Positions 10,229 to 17,732 of a DNA stretch of 64,000 bases are shown one piece after another. Source of the stretch: Yersinia aleksiciae (GTDB lineage Bacteria; Pseudomonadota; Gammaproteobacteria; Enterobacterales; Enterobacteriaceae); contig NZ_CP011975.1 in NCBI RefSeq assembly GCF_001047675.1, positions 908,073 through 972,072 on the forward strand. The letters run 5' to 3'. The notes beneath the pieces were generated by a model. It was not told the DNA's origin. It ran no database searches and saw only the letters and a list, made by a program, of their open reading frames with translations. Both the position numbers and the translations under genes were made by a program. Numbering within the stretch: position 1 is the first letter of the stretch; each line of letters opens with the position of its first letter.

Positions 10229-10848
10229 GTATCATCCTTTGATAAATTAGCTAGCGAATATAGGTCATCGCCTGTCAGAAAGAGATTCAACAAGCAATTA
10301 AGCGTAGCACTAAACATTAATATGGGTAATGTATGCCTTATTTAGCAGTAATGACTGATTTTCTATTCATCCATTAGAACTTTAAAGTATTTATGTGACA
10401 AATATCGGATTTAGATGAGGTAAATCAAAAAAAACCAAGCTGGAAATAAAATTGATTATAAATAAAATTGATCTGCATCTATAAAGTGGCAAAAAATATA
10501 AACCCTGAATAGTACAGAGATAATCTGCCCCTCAACCTAACCACAGACTTACCTATTATAACTTGCTCACTGAGAGGCTTAGCCTATGAATTAGCTCACT
10601 TATTATTCCCCATTGCTTTATCAAGGTAGTTAATTATTGACTCATCACTTCAGCTGTTATTTTGCGTTACGAATAATCAAAATAGTGCCGGAATAATATG
10701 ACAGATTCCAACCAGAGGTTATTATCCACTGATTGAAATTTATCATATTAATAACAGCAAGAGAGTGATTAAGTCGGCATTCCTTGGTATAGGAATATAG
10801 CTAGCGATACAAAGGATGCTTCACAACAAACCCTAGGGTATACCCTAG
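10229..10848. other. Intergenic region upstream of yntA
   Basis: About 620 bp, strongly AT-rich, with no convincing gene on either strand. It should contain the promoter of the leftward ABC operon close to 10229-10450, where several A/T tracts occur. At its right edge, directly after the stop codon of the next gene, is a perfect 16-bp palindrome CTAGGGTATACCCTAG (10833-10848). I see no tRNA, repeat or IS trace in the rest. Confidence 0.5.
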
Positions 10849-11169
10849 TTACGGCAAATACTCATCATTGGTTTGATAGGTCATATCGTAAAAATAAGTG
10901 CTGAACGGCAACTCATAAAATACATGAGTGCTTTCCAACAGTGCTGGCAGGATTCTGGATCCGCAGCGTGAAGACTCTTCCGTCGGATATTGCCGCTGGC
11001 AGTAACCCCGTGGGCTATCGATAAAGTCCATCTTTGGGGTACGTTTAAGCACTAAGACTTTCCCCTCATCAATCCCCATCTGGGGTTCAATGGAAAAAAA
11101 GCTCAGTTGTGATACGAATGCAGTGATACCAATAGCTGCCACAACAACCCACAGATAAACTGAACGCAT
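10849..11169 (-). CDS. Hypothetical membrane-anchored small protein
   Basis: I do not recognise this 106-residue protein. It begins with a hydrophobic segment (YLWVVVAAIGITAFVSQLSFF) with few charges before it, so it is an uncleaved signal anchor or signal peptide; the remainder should be periplasmic. Two cysteines (in GYCQRQYPTEESSRCGS) could form a disulfide, consistent with export. The C-terminus is aromatic-rich (FYELPFSTYFYDMTYQ). A weak ribosome site (AGGAATTC) precedes the ATG at 11169. It stands alone between the ynt operon and a cold-shock gene. Confidence 0.65.
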   Translation of the reverse strand: MRSVYLWVVVAAIGITAFVSQLSFFSIEPQMGIDEGKVLVLKRTPKMDFIDSPRGYCQRQYPTEESSRCGSRILPALLESTHVFYELPFSTYFYDMTYQTNDEYLP

Positions 11170-11480
11170 ACAGAATTCCTGTCATGAATAAGCACTATCA
11201 CTCTACCAGCTAACTCATAATGAGTGCCAAGAATAATAGTGCCCACCACTCATCACGAGTCAACAAGACACATTCAATTTATGCCACCAGCGGGGGAAGT
11301 GCATTCAACCATGGCAACCGCAGCGGGTGGCATCGCGTCTGCGGTATATCGGCGAAAGTTTAAATAGGGTTAGCCGTGGATAATTTAGGGTATGGCATCT
11401 ATTGCGACTATCGCAGAAAACAAAAAACCTCGCCGTGGCGAGGTTTTATTACAGCTAAACGTTTATTGCAGCAGTGTAAA
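11170..11480. other. Intergenic region between the hypothetical gene and csp
   Basis: About 310 bp without a gene. Right part contains the rho-independent terminator of the cold-shock gene (listed separately). The left part should hold the promoter of the leftward hypothetical gene. A CTCATAATGAGTGC / CACTCATCACGAGT pair of related segments lies near 11213-11265 but is not a clean repeat. Nothing else is supported. Confidence 0.45.
11423..11447 (-). terminator. Rho-independent terminator of the cold-shock gene
   Basis: On the minus strand a perfect GC-rich stem AACCTCGCC / GGCGAGGTT with a tiny loop is followed by a run of six T. It lies about 35 bp after the csp stop codon. Confidence 0.9.
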
Positions 11481-11693
11481 TTACAGCGCTACGACGTTTA
11501 CAGCTGAAGGGCCTTTCTGGCCTTGTTCGATGCTGAACTCTACGTTCTGGCCTTCATCAAGAGTTTTGTAATCTGTACCTTGGATTGCAGAGAAATGTAC
11601 GAATACATCTTTGCTACCGTCAGCAGGAGAAATAAAACCAAAACCTTTACCAGCATCAAACCATTTTACTAAACCAGTCATTTTATTAGACAT
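11481..11693 (-). CDS. CspA-family cold-shock protein
   Basis: A 70-residue single cold-shock domain that binds single-stranded RNA/DNA and melts mRNA structure. RNP1 (KGFGFISP) and RNP2 (VFVHFSAI) are intact. [20 protein letters not shown] is closest to E. coli CspA/CspB/CspG rather than CspC/CspE; it has DAGKG where those have NADKG. The long leader with a cold box (see 11853-11872) supports cold-inducible behaviour. I give no symbol because Yersinia carries several paralogues that I cannot separate by eye. Confidence 0.96.
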   Translation of the reverse strand: MSNKMTGLVKWFDAGKGFGFISPADGSKDVFVHFSAIQGTDYKTLDEGQNVEFSIEQGQKGPSAVNVVAL

Positions 11694-11872
11694 AAGATAT
11701 TTCCTTCATTATTAGTGCCAATATTTGGCTATTGAGGTCTGTTTATCAAGAGTTACTTATGGGGGCACTAAAGAAGGAAATTCGTCGGAGAAGTGATGTC
11801 TAAAAATATCGCTTTAACTAGGAACTGCTTTACTTAAATGGCTTACATAAATAGGTCTGTGCTACAAACCGA
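11694..11872 (-). promoter_or_regulatory. Long cspA-type 5' leader with cold box
   Basis: About 180 nt separate the predicted transcription start from the csp start codon, close to the length of the E. coli cspA leader. At its 5' end, 11853-11872, the minus strand reads TCGGTTTGTAGCACAGACCT, which matches the start of the cspA leader (CGGTTTG...ACAGACC), i.e. the cold box. The cspA leader is a temperature-sensing RNA that changes fold on cooling; I infer the same here from the match and the length. Confidence 0.8.
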
Positions 11873-11879
11873 TGAGGCT

Positions 11880-11908
11880 ATTAACGCATGCTAAGATATT
11901 AATAGCAA
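11880..11908 (-). promoter_or_regulatory. Predicted csp promoter
   Basis: On the minus strand: -35 TTGCTA (11903-11908), 17-bp spacer, extended -10 TGC-GTTAAT (11880-11885). Start would fall about 7 nt later, right at the cold box. Spacing and position fit a sigma-70 cspA-type promoter. Confidence 0.7.
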
Positions 11909-12098
11909 GGCTTATTTATTTATCTCCTTAATGGATAATAAACACACGCCTCTCATAAGTTATGGTAAAAGCTAAGGTTAATGCCTCGCCCAATTCAGTT
12001 CTACATCGCGAGTAAAAGTCAGATTCTAGCGGATGAGGTTATGTTCAAATTTCGTTATACTGCCACTGAAAATCGGAAACCGTCATAAAGGAAAAGCA

Positions 12099-12437
12099 AT
12101 GACAATGCGTGAGCTTGAAGTACAGTTTCTTAATGCAATGAGTGAGTTGCAGTCAACTTTTGAGAAACAGCATCAGACATGGCAGGCAAGTTATACCGCA
12201 CTGCAACATGAGCTGGAGCAGTCAAAAGCACGGGAAACGGCATTGCGTGCTAAAAATGATATGTTGCTGAGAAAGCTCAATACCGCGAATACTTTGCCGG
12301 AGCAACATTCGCTGGTCAGACAGATAAAAATGCTGGGTGCCCATCTTGATGCGCTGGCGAAAGATGCCGCAGCTTTCAATCATCATCTGAATAATCAGCA
12401 GAAAAATAGCGATAATTTCAGTGGCAATACCCCTTAA
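12099..12437 (+). CDS. MbeD/MobD-like coiled-coil protein
   Basis: A 112-residue protein resembling the MbeD/MobD family, known as mobilization proteins of ColE1-type plasmids (entry exclusion and mobilization roles). MTMRELEVQFLNAMSELQ and a long heptad-like helix (EKQHQTWQASYTALQHELEQ ... RKLNTANTLPEQHSLVRQIK) are characteristic; no membrane segment. I choose the ATG at 12099 because AAAGGAAAA precedes it; the open frame extends further upstream without a ribosome site. No mobilization nuclease or oriT is nearby, so it is a chromosomal orphan whose role I cannot state. Confidence 0.75.
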   Translation: MTMRELEVQFLNAMSELQSTFEKQHQTWQASYTALQHELEQSKARETALRAKNDMLLRKLNTANTLPEQHSLVRQIKMLGAHLDALAKDAAAFNHHLNNQQKNSDNFSGNTP

Positions 12438-12528
12438 ACACTGCGTTGAATTTATCGGCTCAGGCGATTTAACAGCCAGATAATTTTACGTTGTCAATTT
12501 CACCTTATATGGCGCAAAGAAACACTCA

Positions 12529-12978
12529 ATGACGTGGATAATTATTGCTGTTTTGATCGTGGTTTTTATTGTGGGCTATCGTGTATTGACATCAGATACC
12601 CGCAAGGCTGTGGATACACTGGCTAATTTACTGAAGATAAAACCCATATATATTGAGTCGATGTTGCAAGAGATGGGGCAACGTCAAACTCAAATGTTTA
12701 TTCGCTCCACCAGCAATGGTTATGCCGAAGATGTTAGAAAGGCGGCATATCTGGTTTTCATCTATCAGACCTTTATTAAAGATCCCTCCGACGAAAATGT
12801 GATGCAATGGCGAAATACGCTGGTTCGTGCACATATCTCTCCAATGCTGACGGCCGAACACACCGAGGCAGCACTGTTCTATTTTGCTGAGCTGGATTTA
12901 GACGCTTTTGAATTGGCGCAATTTCGCCGCCACTATAATCTGCATTTTAATCAGGAAGCTGACGCCGTATTGCATTGA
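12529..12978 (+). CDS. DUF1198 family membrane-anchored protein (YicN-like)
   Basis: A 149-residue protein with a single N-terminal membrane segment (MTWIIIAVLIVVFIVGYRVL) followed by a cytoplasmic-type helical domain. The opening residues, the SD/SGxRKAV-L motif and the overall length match E. coli YicN (DUF1198), of unknown function. The end of the protein (LAQFRRHYNLHFNQ) corresponds to the conserved Q-x-R-Y-N-x-x-F pattern. It starts about 90 bp after the MbeD-like gene and may be co-transcribed with it. Function unknown. Confidence 0.8.
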   Translation: MTWIIIAVLIVVFIVGYRVLTSDTRKAVDTLANLLKIKPIYIESMLQEMGQRQTQMFIRSTSNGYAEDVRKAAYLVFIYQTFIKDPSDENVMQWRNTLVRAHISPMLTAEHTEAALFYFAELDLDAFELAQFRRHYNLHFNQEADAVLH

Positions 12979-13022
12979 TAATGGCACTACGGCGCGATGA
13001 TATTTATTGCGGTAGGCTAGCG

Positions 13023-13364
13023 CTAAATTGGCTGAAACATGCTGTTCAGGTAGCGCAATAATATTTCCCTTGAACTAAAACCGTGAGCAATACCGTAGCG
13101 ATCTTCGGCTTCACCCGCCAGATAGAGTGGAAACTCAACATACTTATCACTGATACGAATAGTGGCTGTCGGCGTGGCAAACAGCAGACTTTTATCTTTT
13201 TGCGCGGGGTGGATAACTAAAGCAGTCCTGCCCATACGGGCTTCACGATTCACATAAACGTAGTGTCCCGCTTTCCGATAACCGTAAGCCTGATCAACCG
13301 TATAATCCCGCTCAAAACCGGCATTCTCCAGGACTCTAGCCACTTCATCTGGCCGTAAATACAT
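13023..13364 (-). CDS. DUF2002-type small cytoplasmic protein
   Basis: A 113-residue protein of a conserved enterobacterial family that I recall as DUF2002. [47 protein letters not shown] and [18 protein letters not shown] are strongly family-like blocks. No signal or membrane segment, no catalytic motif I can name. It converges with the yicN-like gene (45 bp apart, tail to tail). A GAGGGAAAATA ribosome site precedes the ATG at 13364. Function unknown. Confidence 0.8.
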   Translation of the reverse strand: MYLRPDEVARVLENAGFERDYTVDQAYGYRKAGHYVYVNREARMGRTALVIHPAQKDKSLLFATPTATIRISDKYVEFPLYLAGEAEDRYGIAHGFSSREILLRYLNSMFQPI

Positions 13365-13546
13365 TTATTTTCCCTCTTTTTAACTACTATTGAGCGACCT
13401 TACCGCAATAAATAAGGGAAACCACGTATTTAATGGCTCAAAACGGCTATTTAGGAATAGTCTACACGCCACTACGAGGGAGTCATGCCCTTAAACCGCA
13501 TAAATTCACGATTGAAATTGGATTTAGTTTGGAACCCCGACTCTAG

Positions 13547-13645
13547 CTAAATCACAGAATCAGTCAGAAATAATACGCAGGCAAGTAATACACCACACAA
13601 CGTCACGACACTGAAAATCAGTTCAAACAGATAGCGATTGATCAT
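13547..13645 (-). CDS. Tiny membrane protein, YdgU-like, downstream of asr
   Basis: A 32-codon reading frame on the minus strand encodes MINRYLFELIFSVVTLCGVL followed by LACVLFLTDSVI: a short positively charged start and one uninterrupted membrane helix. In E. coli asr is followed by ydgU, which encodes a small inner-membrane protein with a similar (M-x-R-Y-x-F-E-hydrophobic) beginning, as I recall it. Location directly after asr plus the shape of the protein support homology. A strong terminator lies between asr and this gene (13659-13691), so it would be expressed by read-through or its own promoter. Ribosome site weak (ATAGGCTAATC). Confidence 0.65.
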   Translation of the reverse strand: MINRYLFELIFSVVTLCGVLLACVLFLTDSVI

Positions 13646-13658
13646 GATGATTAGCCTA

Positions 13659-13691
13659 TAAAAAAAGACACCCGGCATTAACCGGGTGTCT
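13659..13691 (-). terminator. Terminator after asr
   Basis: On the minus strand AGACACCCGG / CCGGGTGTCT forms a perfect 10-bp stem around a six-base loop, followed by seven T. It lies 45 bp after asr and just before the ydgU-like frame, so it probably attenuates rather than insulates. Confidence 0.92.
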
Positions 13692-13736
13692 GGAATGGGC
13701 TAGACGGTGCGGTACAAAGCCCGCATTCCGGCGTAA

Positions 13737-14138
13737 TTATGCAGCTGGCGCTGTGACTGATTTTTTAGCAGTTTTGTGGTGTTTTTTAGCGGCTTGTGCT
13801 TTTTGAGCTGGCGCTTTTTTCACGTGTTTTTTAGCGGCCTGTGCTTTTTGAGCAGGTGCTTTTTTCGCGTGTTTTTTAGCGGCCTGTGCTTTTTGCACTG
13901 CGGCTTTTTTCTCGTGTTTTTTAGCTTTAGTAGCTTGTGCTTTCTGCTCAGTTGTTTGTTTGGTGGCTTTATGTTTTTTATGTTGAGTTGCTTTAGCTGG
14001 TGCCGCTTTCTCTACAGCAGGTGCCGCAGTAGTGCTGGTTGCAGCTGGAGCCGCAGCGGCTGCAGTCGTTTCAGCAGCGAAAGCAACAGAAGACAGACCC
14101 ATAGTTGCAGCAACGATCAGCGCTAATACTTTTTTCAT
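13737..14138 (-). CDS. asr: Acid-shock protein Asr precursor
   Basis: Asr is an exported, very basic, intrinsically disordered protein strongly induced by acid. [20 protein letters not shown] then A gives a clear signal peptide, cleaved before AETTAAAA. An Ala/Thr/Pro-rich pro-segment is followed by Lys/Ala/His/Gln-rich tandem repeats with a 15-residue unit ([15 protein letters not shown] and variants, three copies; 45-bp DNA period). I start at 14138 rather than the ATG two codons upstream, as in the family. An RstA-type box lies upstream (14241-14254), consistent with RstAB control known for E. coli asr. Confidence 0.95.
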   Translation of the reverse strand: MKKVLALIVAATMGLSSVAFAAETTAAAAAPAATSTTAAPAVEKAAPAKATQHKKHKATKQTTEQKAQATKAKKHEKKAAVQKAQAAKKHAKKAPAQKAQAAKKHVKKAPAQKAQAAKKHHKTAKKSVTAPAA

Positions 14139-14192
14139 TTTCAAATCCTCAGAGTTTTTTTCGCTAAGCCCCCGATGGGGCCGTTGGGAAGA

Positions 14193-14254
14193 ATCATAGA
14201 GGATTGAATTTTCTCTTTCCGTGAGTCATTGGTTTCGCTAAGTAACCAAATGTA
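14193..14254 (-). promoter_or_regulatory. asr promoter region with RstA box
   Basis: On the minus strand TACATTTGGTTACT (14241-14254) matches the RstA box TACATNTNGTTACA at 13 of 14 positions. A TATGAT hexamer at 14193-14198 can serve as -10; the matching -35 position is poor, as expected for an activator-dependent promoter. The E. coli asr promoter is known to be bound by RstA; that this site is functional here is inferred. Confidence 0.72.
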
Positions 14255-14377
14255 CAAAATCACCATGGTGAATACTTGTGCCATTAATGCTACCCCGCCT
14301 AGGATTACTCCTTAAGCCCATTAGGCCTGCTGATTGATAGTCTATGCTTAATGTTCATCAGGCAAATGGAGAGTCAA

Positions 14378-14686
14378 ATGTTCAAGAAATCAGAAAAAGT
14401 TGAAAGAAATCTCGATCAAGACGTGACCCTTCTGGCAGATACTCTCGACGATGTCTTACGCTCATCAGGTGAGAAAACCAAAGAGGAACTGACCAAGGTG
14501 CGCCAAAATGCCGAAGGGGTATTACGTGATGCTCGAGCGCGGTTCAGTGGCTCGACCAGCCTGAAGCAACATGCCCGCGACGTTGCCGGTAATGCGGATC
14601 ACTATATCCGCGATAAGCCATGGCAAGGTGTCGGTATTGGTGCCGCTGTCGGTATCGTACTGGGTGTATTGCTGGCACGCCGCTGA
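14378..14686 (+). CDS. ElaB/YqjD/YgaM (DUF883) family protein
   Basis: A 102-residue protein with a charged N-terminal coiled coil (LDQDVTLLADTLDDVLRSSG EKTKEEL) and a C-terminal membrane anchor (PWQGVGIGAAVGIVLGVLLA followed by RR). This is the DUF883 layout of stationary-phase, ribosome-associated inner-membrane proteins ElaB, YqjD and YgaM. I choose the ATG at 14378 after GGAGAGTCAA instead of the upstream ATG. It resembles YgaM and ElaB about equally, so no symbol is given. Related proteins in E. coli are RpoS-induced. Confidence 0.9.
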   Translation: MFKKSEKVERNLDQDVTLLADTLDDVLRSSGEKTKEELTKVRQNAEGVLRDARARFSGSTSLKQHARDVAGNADHYIRDKPWQGVGIGAAVGIVLGVLLARR

Positions 14687-14769
14687 AATCAAGTTGATTG
14701 CCGATAAACTAACAACCTATGCCCCTTATTGCTGTGTCTACGGCAGCTGAATACTGTTTGCTTATCGGT

Positions 14770-14795
14770 GGCCCAGGTGATCCTCACCTCGGGCC
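14770..14795. terminator. GC-rich dyad between convergent genes
   Basis: GGCCCAGGTGA / TCACCTCGGGCC forms a strong hairpin with one bulge between the convergent elaB-like and mocR-like genes. There is no T-run on either strand, so termination is plausible but unproven. Confidence 0.45.
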
Positions 14796-14802
14796 AACAC
14801 CT

Positions 14803-16266
14803 TTACTCCTCAGATAAAAAACGCATTATTTTTGCCAACCGTGCCACCAACTGATCGGTTTCTGTCACCGACGTCAGATTAGTAAAGCCCATCAGCAGAC
14901 CATTCTCACCTTGGTCACCCACCACTCTCTCTGCCAACGCCCAATCTGATAGCGCCTGAACCGCCAGCCCTTGACGTTGAGCTTCTGCGGCAACAGCCCG
15001 ATCAACAAGACGGCCATCCAGCCGCGCCAGTAATTGAATGCCGCCCGACTGCCGTTCAACCTCGACGACCCCCGCAAGCTGCCGCATCAGGCTGGCAGAT
15101 AACATTTCGCGACGCTCCGCATAGAGGTGGCGCATTCGTTTGAGGTGGCGGTAAAAATGCCCCTGATTCATAAATTCCGCCACACTGGCCTGTATCAATG
15201 GCGGGCAGGCACAGGTCCGCAACTGGCTGCGATGACTAAATACCGCCACCAACGCAGGAGGAACCACCAGATAAGCCAGCCGCAGTGCCGGAAACATCAC
15301 TTTGCTAAATGTTCCGGCATAAAGCACCCGCCCTTGCCTATCCATACTTTTTAGCGGAGGCAGTGGGCGCCCTTGATAGCGGAACTCACTGTCATAATCA
15401 TCCTCAATGATCCAAGATTGCTGCTGTTCTGCCCAATCCAATAGCGCCATGCGACGCACTAAGCTGAGCGCTACACCTAATGGGCTTTGATGCGCTGGCG
15501 TAATGATGGCAAAACGCGCCAGCGGACAAGAGTGAATGGCGGCGTTCACATCCATGCCTTCGTCATCCACCGTCACTGGATGCGGGATTAATCCCGCTTC
15601 GCGGATCAACTGTTGAGTGGCGGGATAGCCGGGATCTTCCAGCCAACCACGATCACCGGGTTTCAGCAAGGTGCTGACCACCAAATCCAGTAGCGATTGA
15701 TAACCCGCACAGATAAAAACTTGCTCCGGTTGGCAACTGAACCCTCGTGAGAGCTGCAAATAGTGGGCAATGGATTCACGTAAGGCGGGTAGTCCGGTGA
15801 CGGGAGGATGCCCGAGTGATGCGGCGGTCAAATTGTGTAGCTGTTTCGCCATAATCCGCCCCCATTGGGCGCGTGGGAAGGCATCCAGTGCGGGCAGACC
15901 CAACTGAAACGGCAGCGCCATCATACGGTTAGCCGATAGCGCATTATTGACCGCAATGGGTTGAGTGCCTTCGGCTACCCTGTTCAAGGGCAGCAAAGGG
16001 GCATCAAGTAGCTGAGCTGAAACGTAGGTTCCACCCTGCCCACGGCTTTGCAAGAAGCCCTCGGCAATCAATTGGGCATAGGCGTTTTCTACCGTACCCC
16101 GAGCAACCCCAACTTCGCTGGCCAGCGCCCGAACCGAGGGTACGCGAGTATCAGGTAGCAGTGCGCCCTGAACAATCGCATCTTTAATACGTTGATAAAT
16201 CTGGCGATAAACCGGCTCGTTTTGCTGACGATCCAAGTTCAGCAGGCGCGAAAACATCCTCATCAT
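14803..16266 (-). CDS. MocR/PdxR-type transcriptional regulator
   Basis: A 487-residue fusion of a GntR-type winged helix (about residues 10-80, with VPSVRALASEVGVARGTVEN) to an aminotransferase fold-type I domain. The PLP-binding lysine is visible in LYAGTFSKVMFPALRLAYLV, and IIEDDYDSEFRY carries the conserved Asp that contacts PLP. MocR proteins often control PLP or amino-acid genes and their divergent neighbour, here an AhpD-like gene about 97 bp away. ATGs at 16266, 16263 and 16257 are all possible starts. Confidence 0.92.
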   Translation of the reverse strand: MMRMFSRLLNLDRQQNEPVYRQIYQRIKDAIVQGALLPDTRVPSVRALASEVGVARGTVENAYAQLIAEGFLQSRGQGGTYVSAQLLDAPLLPLNRVAEGTQPIAVNNALSANRMMALPFQLGLPALDAFPRAQWGRIMAKQLHNLTAASLGHPPVTGLPALRESIAHYLQLSRGFSCQPEQVFICAGYQSLLDLVVSTLLKPGDRGWLEDPGYPATQQLIREAGLIPHPVTVDDEGMDVNAAIHSCPLARFAIITPAHQSPLGVALSLVRRMALLDWAEQQQSWIIEDDYDSEFRYQGRPLPPLKSMDRQGRVLYAGTFSKVMFPALRLAYLVVPPALVAVFSHRSQLRTCACPPLIQASVAEFMNQGHFYRHLKRMRHLYAERREMLSASLMRQLAGVVEVERQSGGIQLLARLDGRLVDRAVAAEAQRQGLAVQALSDWALAERVVGDQGENGLLMGFTNLTSVTETDQLVARLAKIMRFLSEE

Positions 16267-16362
16267 GACCCACTAAAATAAGTAATTTATGGCCCTATAG
16301 TATAGGCCATGGTGTTGCTAAAGTAGCGCCATATCTTACAATCAACCTCACAGGTCACTCTC

Positions 16363-16794
16363 ATGGTTAAGCAGCGCCTCTATTTCTCAGAACTCTCTCC
16401 AGCCACCTACAAAGCACTGGTGAACACCTCCCTCACGCTAGATAAAAGTTCGTTACCCAAGGCCATGATCGAAATGGTTTTTATGCGGGTGTCGCAGATT
16501 AACGGCTGTGCGTTCTGTCTGGATATGCACGGTAAATTCTTGCGTGCCAATGGCTTCGATAACGCCAAAATGGATATGATCGCCGGATGGCGGCTGAGCC
16601 ATGCCTTCAGTGAAGCTGAGCGAGCGGCACTGGATTGGGCTGAAGCGGTCACTAACATCACCACCAGCGGCACGCCTGATCATATTTTCGACGCCTTGAA
16701 GGCGCATTTTACCGATGCCGAAATTTCTGACTTAACTTTTGCTATCAGCATCATGAATGCATTTAACCGGTTAGCTGTCAGTCTGCGTCAGTAA
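16363..16794 (+). CDS. AhpD-like carboxymuconolactone decarboxylase family protein
   Basis: A 143-residue all-helical protein with the CMD-family redox motif INGCAFCLDMHGKFLR: C-x-x-C followed by H three residues later, as in AhpD. AhpD-like proteins act as thiol peroxidases or adaptor disulfide reductases; the specific substrate here is unknown. It is divergent from the MocR-type regulator, the typical genomic pairing in which that regulator controls the gene. An adjacent TATAGTATAGGCC stretch (about 16297-16310) probably includes promoter and operator for both. Confidence 0.9.
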   Translation: MVKQRLYFSELSPATYKALVNTSLTLDKSSLPKAMIEMVFMRVSQINGCAFCLDMHGKFLRANGFDNAKMDMIAGWRLSHAFSEAERAALDWAEAVTNITTSGTPDHIFDALKAHFTDAEISDLTFAISIMNAFNRLAVSLRQ

Positions 16795-16915
16795 CAGATC
16801 TATCCCGTTCCCTTCTGCGTTAAAAATATTTTTACCCTGCTCATTATTACCAAACTCTGCTGCCAGCCCTGTGCTGGCGGCCTTGTCTCTATGTGCATCA
16901 TAGATTACACGCAAA

Positions 16916-16962
16916 TAACTACATATGGTGTGGTTGAATTAAATAAACACTAGATATAGTAT
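16916..16962 (+). promoter_or_regulatory. Tandem NrdR boxes upstream of nrdHIEF
   Basis: Two 16-bp sites resemble the NrdR box ACACWATATATWKTGT: TAACTACATATGGTGT (16916-16931, 12/16) and ACACTAGATATAGTAT (16947-16962, 14/16). Their starts are exactly 31 bp apart, i.e. three helical turns, the spacing known for NrdR boxes in enterobacteria. NrdR is the ATP/dATP-sensing repressor of ribonucleotide reductase operons. I infer repression of nrdHIEF from this. Confidence 0.85.
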
Positions 16963-17077
16963 TTATTCATCATCTGCGGGAATAGAACTGTGGCTGATAA
17001 TCAAGGGCCGGTCGTCACGATACACTAACAACCTGGCTAATTCCGCCTTTCCTCAAGACAAAAGGTAAATGCGAATC

Positions 17078-17314
17078 ATGAGCATTATTATTTACAGTAA
17101 ACCCGATTGTGTCCAGTGCAATGCGACCTATCGTGCCTTGGATAAACAGGGGATCGCTTATCAGGTGGTTGATTTAACAGAAGATATACAGGCATTAAAT
17201 CACGTAAAATCCCTTGGCTATCAGCAGGTCCCGGTGGTTATTGCTGGTGATGACCATTGGTCCGGCTTCCGCCCCGATAAAATAAGCGCACTGGCTCAAG
17301 CTGTCGGTGCCTAA
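17078..17314 (+). CDS. nrdH: Glutaredoxin-like NrdH redoxin
   Basis: NrdH (78 residues) is the thioredoxin-fold electron donor of the class Ib ribonucleotide reductase Nrd[22 protein letters not shown] carries the C-V-Q-C active site, and the C-terminal [13 protein letters not shown] is the conserved W-S-G-F-R-P-D motif. I start at 17078 to align with the family; an in-frame ATG at 17069, nearer the AAAGG ribosome site, would add three residues. First gene of nrdHIEF, 13 bp before nrdI. Confidence 0.95.
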   Translation: MSIIIYSKPDCVQCNATYRALDKQGIAYQVVDLTEDIQALNHVKSLGYQQVPVVIAGDDHWSGFRPDKISALAQAVGA

Positions 17315-17327
17315 TGAGGGCCATGGC

Positions 17328-17732
17328 ATGAACCCGTTGGTCTATTTTTCCAGTTCTTCGGAGAACACCCATCGTTTTATCGGGAAGCTCGAACTCCCTG
17401 CAATCCGCATCCCTATTGCAGGGGGGCGGGAGAAACTACGGATCGAGCAACCCTATATTTTGTTAGTACCCAGTTATGGCGGCGGCAGCCCAGTCGGCAC
17501 AGTGCCGATTCAGGTCATTCGGTTTCTCAATGATCCTCATAACCGTTCATTGATTCGCGGTGTCATTGCTGCGGGTAACACTAATTTTGGCGACGCCTAC
17601 TGCCTGGCGGGGAAAATCATCTCCCAAAAATGTCAGGTGCCTTATCTGTATCGTTTTGAACTACTGGGTACAGTTGAAGATGTGGCAAACGTGCGCAAGG
17701 GAGTAACTGAATTTTGGCAACGACAAAACTGA
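17328..17732 (+). CDS. nrdI: Flavodoxin-like NrdI
   Basis: NrdI (134 residues) is the FMN protein that supplies oxidant for assembly of the dimanganese-tyrosyl cofactor of Nrd[18 protein letters not shown] is the FMN phosphate-binding loop, and [20 protein letters not shown] with [18 protein letters not shown] are family blocks. Start at 17328, after GAGGG. Its last 19 bases overlap the TTG-initiated nrdE gene, implying translational coupling. Confidence 0.95.
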   Translation: MNPLVYFSSSSENTHRFIGKLELPAIRIPIAGGREKLRIEQPYILLVPSYGGGSPVGTVPIQVIRFLNDPHNRSLIRGVIAAGNTNFGDAYCLAGKIISQKCQVPYLYRFELLGTVEDVANVRKGVTEFWQRQN

